A DNA stretch of 64,000 bases from the NCBI GenBank assembly GCA_027943335.1, contig BSBK01002053.1, forward strand, positions 124,001 to 188,000. Direction: 5' to 3'. The notes under the pieces were generated by a model. It was not told the origin of the DNA, ran no database searches, and saw only the letters and a program-made list of their open reading frames with translations. The DNA is from Chamaecyparis obtusa. Taxonomy: Eukaryota > Streptophyta > Pinopsida > Cupressales > Cupressaceae. Positions 56,496 through 64,000 of this stretch are shown here, piece by piece (within the stretch, counting starts at the first letter, position 1; each line of letters starts with the position of its first letter). The position numbers and the translations under genes are program-made.

Positions 56496-59255
56496 ATGCC
56501 TGTCGAGACAAGATCTAGATCTAGGAAGCGAAGGCACATGAATCCTTATCCAATCACCAGCTCATCTGATCCCAACATTTTTACCAGTGCAATGGTAGCC
56601 TATGATCCCCAAATACAAACTGGAAATACATGGGATGATCCCAATATCCCCTCAGCTCCTCTGGCAATAGAAACATTTGTGAATCACCCAGAGAATCCAC
56701 CAGCAGTCAATACACTCATAGCCCAAAACCAGTAGAGCATGTTCACTAATTTGGCACAAAGGCATACTCCCATTCCGCCATATCTCCATCCTCGTATTCC
56801 CATAAGCACTATCCAAATCCCAGCACAAGTATACTCTCCATTCATCCAACCATTCCCTAATCCCACCTTGCAAACATCTCAAGCAACCTCCACCATTCCC
56901 CTTCTTCTGCAAGGAAGCTTCGCAAGCCCCGTAACACAAGCTGTCACACCATCTACTCCATTCCCTATCATAGGTACTTCATCATCTGCCATGGCCTCCC
57001 AAGCTCTTGCACAAATCCAACACTTGTCACAAAATCAACTCCCACCTCTTACACATCCATTTACACAAGCAGCTCCATCTCCTTCCACACCATTCTTTTC
57101 AGGAGGGATGCAATCATCCTTCCCCCTTGCTCCACAAGCTTCAACATCCATACCATCTTTCCCAGGGTCAACACAATCATTTTCCCCTTTCACCCAACAA
57201 ATGCCAGCATCATCTATTCCAGGGGCAGCGCAATCACTCCCCTTTCCTCCTCAGCAAGCTTCCACATCAACATCACCCTTTTCATGGGGAGCGCAAACGT
57301 TCCCTTCCTTTCCCCCCCAACAAGCATCTACCCAGGCACAAGCCCATCAAAATGCCTTCACCACAGGGATGCCTTCCATGGGATTTTCCAATTCACCATT
57401 CATATCCCAAACTCCCATCACATCCACCTTCCTGGCGTCCGCTGCAACATAATTCCCACCACACATTGGCTCTCTTTGGGGCCTCACTCAAGAAGAAATG
57501 AAAGCTTGGGGCATACCAACCCATTCTCCTACATCTATGTTTGGAAACCAACAAGCCACCTCCTCACAAGCAGCACAGCAACCATCACAACTTCCACTAG
57601 CTTCATCCTTTGCAAACTATCCATTCACAACACCTAATGCCTTTCAGCAAGTTCCTCCACCTCAGCAACAAAGTTCATCCCATTTCGCAAGTTATCTTGC
57701 CCAACCACCCTTTGCTTCAAGCTTCCCCACATCAAATTCACCCTTAAGCAATGCAGGAATACACCCGACCTACATTGGTCAACCACAGAGCCAAGTTCAA
57801 CAAGGACCACCTTACCAGCAAGCGGTGTCATTCCACCAACCTCCCCCACAACAAACCCCTATCATCCCCCAGCAACAGCAAGCTTCCTCCTACCAAGCGC
57901 AGCAACAAAATCCCATCATCCCACAACACCAGCAAGAAATCCCATATCCATCACCACAATATCCCCCTATGCCACATCAACAGTATCCTCCCCAGCAAGC
58001 ATCACTCCAAGATCTACTCCAATATACCTATCCCGCTGGGCCATCTCCATATCCCACTCCACAATACCCACCTCAAATGGGAGTACCTGCTCAAACACCA
58101 ATCAATGCTAAGTGGGAAGCTATGAAGAACACTCTTAAAGAGCTCCAAACTAGTACTGAGAGCAAAACCTACAAGTTTGAAGAGGTGTGTCCTTACCCAT
58201 TTGACCGATCCATTGCCGCTATTCCTTTTCCCAAGCACTTTGAGACACCTAAGTTTGATAAATATCGAGGGAAAGGAGATCCAGTCAATCATGTTAAGGA
58301 ATTCTATATGGCATGCCAAGAAGTGGCTTACAGTGATAACTATCTCTTGCATTTATTCCCCAAAAGCTTGGGAGGAACAGCTGTTGAGTGGTTCTATAAA
58401 ATACCCAGTGGGACCATCACAACCTTTGCTGAACTCTCTGAGAAGTTCATCAACCACTATGCCCACAATGTTGAGAATGAGTTGACCTTGTTAGATCTCT
58501 GCAACTCAAAACAAAAAGATGGAGAAAGCCTAGCAGAATACTTGCAACGATGGTAGAACCTTACCACCAGGTTATCATACCAACCGCCAAAAAAGCATTT
58601 GACCAAAATCTTCATTGATAACCTACATCCTAAGCTATCCCACTTCATGTGGATGAATTGTCTTCAAACATATCAAGATATCAAGAGCAAGGGGATAGGT
58701 ATTGAAAAGGCCCTCCTAGATGAAGGCACAATCCGACACTTAAAAAATGATGCCCAAAAACCCAACAATGATAAATCCCGTTACTGGAATCGTAACAAAA
58801 ATGTTGTTACTGATGGAGCCACTGATACCAAGCATGTCCAATTTGTTGTAGCTAGTCCTCCGTCAACTCCTGCATACCAACAACAACAAATGCCCATCCA
58901 TCAGCAACCTCCTCAAGTCCATCAACAACCCATGAAGCAATATCCTTCTCAGAATAATCAGCAGAATTATCAGCAGCAAGCCCATCAAGCCTATCAAGGT
59001 AACCCAAACAATCATGTCAATGCCGTCAATATTGCTCCCAAGCAGAAAAAACCCAGAGCTCAAAATTATCCAAAGATGACCTTCACACCACTAGGAGAAC
59101 CTCTGGATGTTATCTTTCATCGGATGGCCAAGGCCAACTTAATTACATATCCACCAATTTAGCCAGTTGATGATACCACCCCCAAGCCTGATTGGTACAA
59201 AGATCATGAGTACTATGATTATCATCGTGTCAAAGGACATACTACCCTGAAGTGT
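56496..59255 (+). pseudogene. gag: G2 Gag with Pro/Gln-rich N-terminal half
   Basis: ATG at 56496 opens MPVETRSRSRKRRHMNPYP. The same frame then runs on with stops at 56733, 57450, 58554 and 59160. Residues to about 58085 are rich in Pro, Gln, Ser and Thr (for example QASTSTSPFSWG, QYPPMPHQQYPPQQ). The Gag core follows: EEVCPYPFDRSIAAIPFPK, KYRGKGDPVNHVKEFY, LFPKSLGGTAVEWFYKIP, ESLAEYLQRW, IFIDNLHPKLSHF. Then a Gln-rich stretch and MTFTPLGEPLDVIFHRM. The Cys/His region DYHRVKGHTTLKC lies near 59217-59258. No frameshift is seen, only stops. Compared with G1, the Pro/Gln-rich part is much longer. Confidence 0.9.
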
Positions 59256-60653
59256 ATGAGACTCAAAAACTATATCCAAGATCTCATTGATCAAAAAGAG
59301 ATTCAAGTAGATACACCTGCTCAAGCCTCACCAAATGCTAATTTACAAATTTATCAGAATGTGTTCCCACAACACAATGCTGGGAAGAATCAAGCTAATA
59401 CCAATCATCCTCAGAATCATGGTAAAGGCAAGCAAGAAGATCACACTACTACCTACATCAACTATGATAAATTTTTTGGATGTATAACCCAAGTTGAGCC
59501 CACAGTCAATACCATCCATGTCAGAGGAGCAGACAGTCAATGTGCTGTTACCACCCGTAGGGGTCAAATAACTGTTGCTGGTGCCTGTCCAAGGCCAGTA
59601 CAAAATGCACACAATGCACAGTACAACCTCATAGAACATCTTGGGAATACACCAGCCCAAATATCCATCTTGGACCTTCTCCACAGTTCACCTCTCCATC
59701 AGGAGATCCTCGACCGAGCTCTCAAAGAAGGACATGTCCCCACAGACATTAACACGACCCAATTTGAGACCCTTGTGGGACATCTTGCCGCAGCTTGTGC
59801 TTTATCCTTCAAACCATTTGACATGCCAGTCATTGCACCTGACCATACTCTTCCTCTCCACATTGTCATCATGGTCAGAGACTTTTCCATCAAATGGGTC
59901 TTAATAGATAATGGCTCAGCTCTAAACTTGTGTACTTTAAAATTCATTCAGCAGATTGGGTTCACCCAGGCTGATATAGCACATGAAGTGATCACTATCA
60001 AAGCCTATGATAACTTGGAGTGTACCTCAGAAGGTACCATTACTTTTCCCATTCAGTTGGGCCCAGCAACACAAGATACTATTTTCCATGTTGTTGATCT
60101 TGACCTACCATTTAATATCCTCCTAGGCCGACCATGGATTCATTCCATTAAGGCTATACCATCTACTTACCATCAGTGCATCAAATTTCCACATCAAGGC
60201 ACTGAGGTTACCATCCATGCTGACCCCCAACCCTTCGCATACTGTCATATGATGGAAGCATCATTCCCTCACTCCACTCATTATCCTGGAACTGACATTG
60301 GTACTTCTATTGCTAGCTCATCCCGATCCCATTGCGATCCAGAAACCATTCTCACCTCCACCCTCTCTTCCATCAAGATCAATAACCAGGGTTGTGGTGA
60401 ATATAGCCTACATGATGCATTTTCCGTAGGGGCCCTTCCACTTGATCCACATACTCAAGGGCGTCCAGATCACCAAAGCAAGCCTATTGAAGAGCATCAT
60501 GAAATCAAGAAAATTGGATCTATGACTTTTGAATCCCATGGCAACATAAACAGTCGAGAGATGGATCCTGACATAAGTAGGTGGTTGTATAAAGATCCCC
60601 CATCCCCTGACACTCAACTTCTTGGCTATTTCAAAGATAAGTATCCAAAATAA
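59256..60653 (+). pseudogene. pol: G2 Gag end and aspartic protease
   Basis: 466 codons in the same frame as Gag, closed by TAA at 60651. ISILDLLHSSPLHQEILDRA and TLVGHLAAACAL precede the active site KWVLIDNGSALNLCTLKF (Asp-Asn-Gly where TAT elements usually have Asp-Gly-Gly). ITIKAYDNLECTSEGTITFP, FNILLGRPWIHSIKAI and STYHQCIKFPHQGTEVTI follow, all in family order. The end, DISRWLYKDPPSP and LGYFKDKYPK, leads into pol. The frame continues past TAA without shift. Confidence 0.9.
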
Positions 60654-63600
60654 TATAAGTATACCACTGAACAATGGCATTATCAAGGTGGTGGTCTAGG
60701 GCCACAAGAAGGCGGCAACCAATATCCCATCACACCATCAAAGAATCCTGAACATCGGGGTCTTGGTTTTAATACCCCTCGCTTGCATATACAAGGGCCC
60801 AATACCGCAACTGGGGGCACCAACATGACTAGCGTTCCCCTCTTAAATAGCCAGGATGACCTCGTAACGATCGAAGACATCCCTGAAGAGAAAGAAATCA
60901 GATCCTATGATGATATCTTTGACGATGACACCCTCCTGGGGACTTCTGTCCTTCGACAACTCGCCATAAATCTCATAGAACTTCCCCTCACCCACCCTGA
61001 ACTCATAGACTGGGACCAACCAAGCATTACACATATCGATGAGTTCCAAAGCATGGAAGCACTCCTAGAATTCATGGGGGCATCAGGCCCACAATCAGTT
61101 CAAGATTCAGAATCATCTCACATCTACAAGCTTGACCCAGAGGGATACTTTGGGGAAGAGACAAGCTTTAGCTGCAAAAGAGAAATAGAAAGAGTAAAAC
61201 ATGAGTCCTTATGTGAAAACCCTTCTAGGGCACATTCTGATTCCAAAAAAGTAAAAATAAAGAGCGTATCTTCTAATGAAAACTTGGCAATTCAAGCGCT
61301 AGAAGATGAAGACTTGCCTCTTCCTCCCATCCAGGATTACAGACCTGAGCAATCACCTATCATCATAGAAGAAACCAAGCCAGTAAACTTAGGTACAGAG
61401 GAATGTCCGAGGATCACCTACAGTGCAGCCAACATGACAGAAGGTGAAGAAATGGCTTTCACTGCGCTACTTCAAGAAGCTACTACGAACTTTGCATGGT
61501 CATATGAACACATGCCTGGGCTTGATCCTAATCTTGTCATTCATAATCTAGCAGTGGATCCTAATGTCAAGCTAGTAAAGCAGAAGCTACGCAAAATGCA
61601 TCCCAAAGTAGCTCTATTGGTAAAATCAGAACTAGAAAAGCTCCTAGATGCAAAGATTATCAGAGCTATAGATTACTCAGATTGGATCTCCAACATGGTA
61701 CCTGTCACAAAGCCTTCAGGAGACATCAGAATATGCACAGATTTTAGGGACTTGAACAAGGCATGTCCTAAGGATGATTTCCCGCTACCTAACATAGACA
61801 TGATCGTAGACCTTACAGCGGGCCATGAAATGTTGTCACTAATGGATGGATTTTCAGGCTACAATCAGATTCGTATAGCAGAAGCAGATCAACATAAAAC
61901 ATCATTCACTACTCCATGGGGCACCTTCTGCTACAACATGATGCCATTCGGGTTAAAGAATGCAGGAGCCACATATCAGAGAGTGATGACAGCAATCTTC
62001 CATGACATGATCCATAAGATCCTAGAGGACTATGTGGATGATATTCTTGCAAAATCAAAAACACGCCATGGACACCTTGACATTCTTGAGAGTGTGTTTG
62101 ATCGCCTGCAGCACTATGGGTTATGGCTCAATCCAAAGAAATGTGTCTTTGGTGTTACATTTGGAAAGCTCCTAGGTTTCATAGTATCGCGACGAGGCAT
62201 AGAGATAGACCCCAAGAAGGTCAAAGCAATAACAGAGATGCCTCCACCAAGAACACTCAAACAGCTCAGAAGCCTACAAGGAAAGCTTCAATCGGTGTGT
62301 CGGTTCATTTCTCAGTTAGCAGACAAGTGCCAACCTTTTACGCATCTCCTATGCAAAGACACAAGCTTCATATGGGATCCCATATGTCAAAGAAGCTTTG
62401 ATAAGCTCAAGGAGTATCTTGCCAATTCTCCAATCCTAGTACCACCAATTCCAGGATGCCCTCTCATACTCTACATCTCGGCAACCACTACAGCACTGGG
62501 GGCACTCTTAGCTCAGCATGATGATGACAACAAGGAGAGAGCCATCTATTACATCAGTCAAACTCTTGTCAGATATGAGCTTAATTATTCACCTATGGAA
62601 AAAGCATGCCTTGCAGTGGTCTTTGCCACTCAAAAGCTTAGACATTACATGCTCAGTCACACAATCAAGCTCATTTCAAAGGTGGACCCCCTCAAATATC
62701 TACTATCAAAGACAACTCTCACAGGCCGTATGGAAAAATGGGTCATGATACTCAGCGAGTTCGACATCCAGTATATTGATCACAAAGCAATCAAAGGGCA
62801 AGTCATTGCCAATCAGCTAGCAGAAGCACCACTGGTGGATGCCTATCCACTAATCATGGAATTCCCTGATGAACACTTATGTGTGATCGAAGAACAACCC
62901 ATGTGGAAACTATACTTTGATGGCTCCTACACATCACATGGATCAGGGGCAGGAATCCTATTCGTCACACCTCAAGGTGACTACATCCCAAAATCATTCA
63001 AATTGGGATTCCCATGTACCAACAACATTGCAGAATATGAGGCACTCATCTCAAGTCTTAGAACAGCCATTCAGTGGAATATCACAGAATTACAAGTGTT
63101 TGGAGATTCACAGCTGATTATCAAACAAGTCCTAGATGAATATCAGACAAAGGATGACAAGTTGCTACCTTACAAAGAGCTGGTGGACAAATTGAAAGAG
63201 CATTTCCTACATCTACAGTTCACACAGATCCCAAGACTTCAGAACAAAGCAGCAGACGCAATGGCAACCATTGGATCCTTGTTAGAAATCCCACACGACG
63301 CATCACAGTATGAATTCCTAGTCGAGCAGCTACATACGCCAGCTTATGAGAACGCCGATGCAGAAATGGTGTGTGTCTTGGTTGGTCCTCAGTCCCCATG
63401 GTACCACAACATCCACGCATATCTAAAGAATGGTATCATATCTCCCCATCTCACCAATAACCAACACCAAAACCTTATTCGTAGAGCTTCCCACTACACT
63501 CTTGTAGCCAACACCCTTTATCATCGCGGGTATCATAATATCCTCTCTAGGTGTTTAGATTCCAACGAGGCCGTTCTGGCTTTACAAGAGGTTCACGCTA

Positions 63601-64000
63601 GAATTTGCGGTGCCCACACGAGTGGCATGGTTCTAGCTAAGCAGTTGCTTGAATTTGGGTATTATTGGCCAACCACGGAACATGATGCTTGTGAATTTGT
63701 CAGAAAATGTTTACCATGTCAGCAGCATACAAATCTGATTCATGCACCAACACAAGACTTGCAGCCCATTGCGCCACCTTGGCCATTTTCATGTTGGGGC
63801 TTTGACCTTGTCGGCTTAATCACTCCCCTTTCCTCGGATGGACACAAGTACATAATAACTACCACAGAATACTTCACCAAATGGGTTGAAGTGATTCCGC
63901 TCACCCTAACTACTGGCATCCAAATATCCAAGTTCATCCTTTACCACATCATCTGCCGCTTTGGCATACCATCTACCATTTTCACAGACCATGGCACACC
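60654..64000 (+). CDS. pol: G2 Pol: RT, RNase H, second RNase H, integrase (open to window end)
   Basis: One open frame of 1115 codons without a stop from 60654 to the window end, in the same frame as Gag and protease. RT: FAWSYEHMPGLDPNL, KACPKDDFPLPNIDMIVD, MPFGLKNAGATYQRVM, EDYVDDILAKS with YVDD at 62031-62042. RNase H: LYISATTTALGALLAQHD, AIYYISQTLVRYELNYSP, FATQKLRHYML. Second RNase H: WKLYFDGSYTSHGSGAGIL, NNIAEYEALISSL, FGDSQLIIKQV, NKAADAMATIG, with all four acidic residues kept. Integrase: zinc region HARICGAHTSGM with KCLPCQQH, then CWGFDLVGLITP and STIFTDHGTP, with the first two catalytic Asp present; the Glu is beyond the window. The spacer before RT is acidic and has GGGLGPQEGGNQYPI and RGLGF as a possible G-patch relic. 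It makes and inserts element DNA. Intact enzymes suggest recent activity, though the upstream TAA separates it from Gag-protease. Confidence 0.95.

Overview
The window looks like intergenic DNA from a large, AT-rich plant nuclear genome. It is a pile of nested, mostly decayed LTR retrotransposons. Both plant superfamilies occur: Ty1/Copia (primer sites of the form TGGTATCA, LTRs ending in a GATTCACC-polyC-TCTCAGTTATTCTAACA-like motif) and Ty3/Gypsy of the TAT type (a second, 'archaeal-type' RNase H between RNase H and integrase). A chromovirus-type integrase fragment is also present. I see no host housekeeping gene, tRNA, rRNA or CRISPR array. A gymnosperm is possible, but the sequence alone does not decide the species.

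Layout. 1-1995: 5' end of a minus-strand Copia element (gag, primer site, LTR) inserted next to a chromovirus integrase fragment (1996-2610). 2620-18841: minus-strand TAT-like element 'G5' with Pro/Ser-rich frames, a long leader and a 5' LTR. That LTR is split by a complete Copia element 'C1' (8922-18263, target duplication GAGAT), which itself carries a solo LTR (13447-14928, duplication AAGGA) inside its reverse transcriptase. 18842-21900: fragments, including an inverted-repeat element (20697-21659). 21908-24660: 3' half of minus-strand Copia 'C3'. 25561-28929: 3' part of minus-strand Copia 'A' with a solo LTR (26971-28092, duplication CACTT) in its RNase H. 28930-42315: plus-strand TAT element 'G1' (LTR, primer site, leader with 178-bp tandem repeats and a solo LTR, gag, protease, G-patch, RT, two RNases H, integrase). 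42316-52130: minus-strand element 'G3' with gag and a truncated protease but no pol, an antisense plant-mobile-domain pseudogene, a polypurine tract and a 3' LTR; a solo LTR (48451-49374, duplication GACAT) sits in its gag. 52207-64000: plus-strand TAT element 'G2', the youngest-looking coding sequence, with gag to integrase in one frame broken only by five stop codons and cut by the window end.

Within each element the parts follow normal retrotransposon logic: Gag forms the particle, protease cleaves the polyprotein, RT and RNase H copy the RNA from the tRNA-primed site, and integrase inserts the copy with a 5-bp duplication. Most copies here cannot do this now because of stops, frameshifts and lost catalytic residues. 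G2 pol is the only long intact enzyme frame. G3 looks like a non-autonomous partner that keeps packaging functions, has lost pol, and carries an extra antisense gene. Short GCC-containing repeat arrays recur in the leaders of G2 and G3 and upstream of the antisense gene, and are the most unexplained structure in the window.
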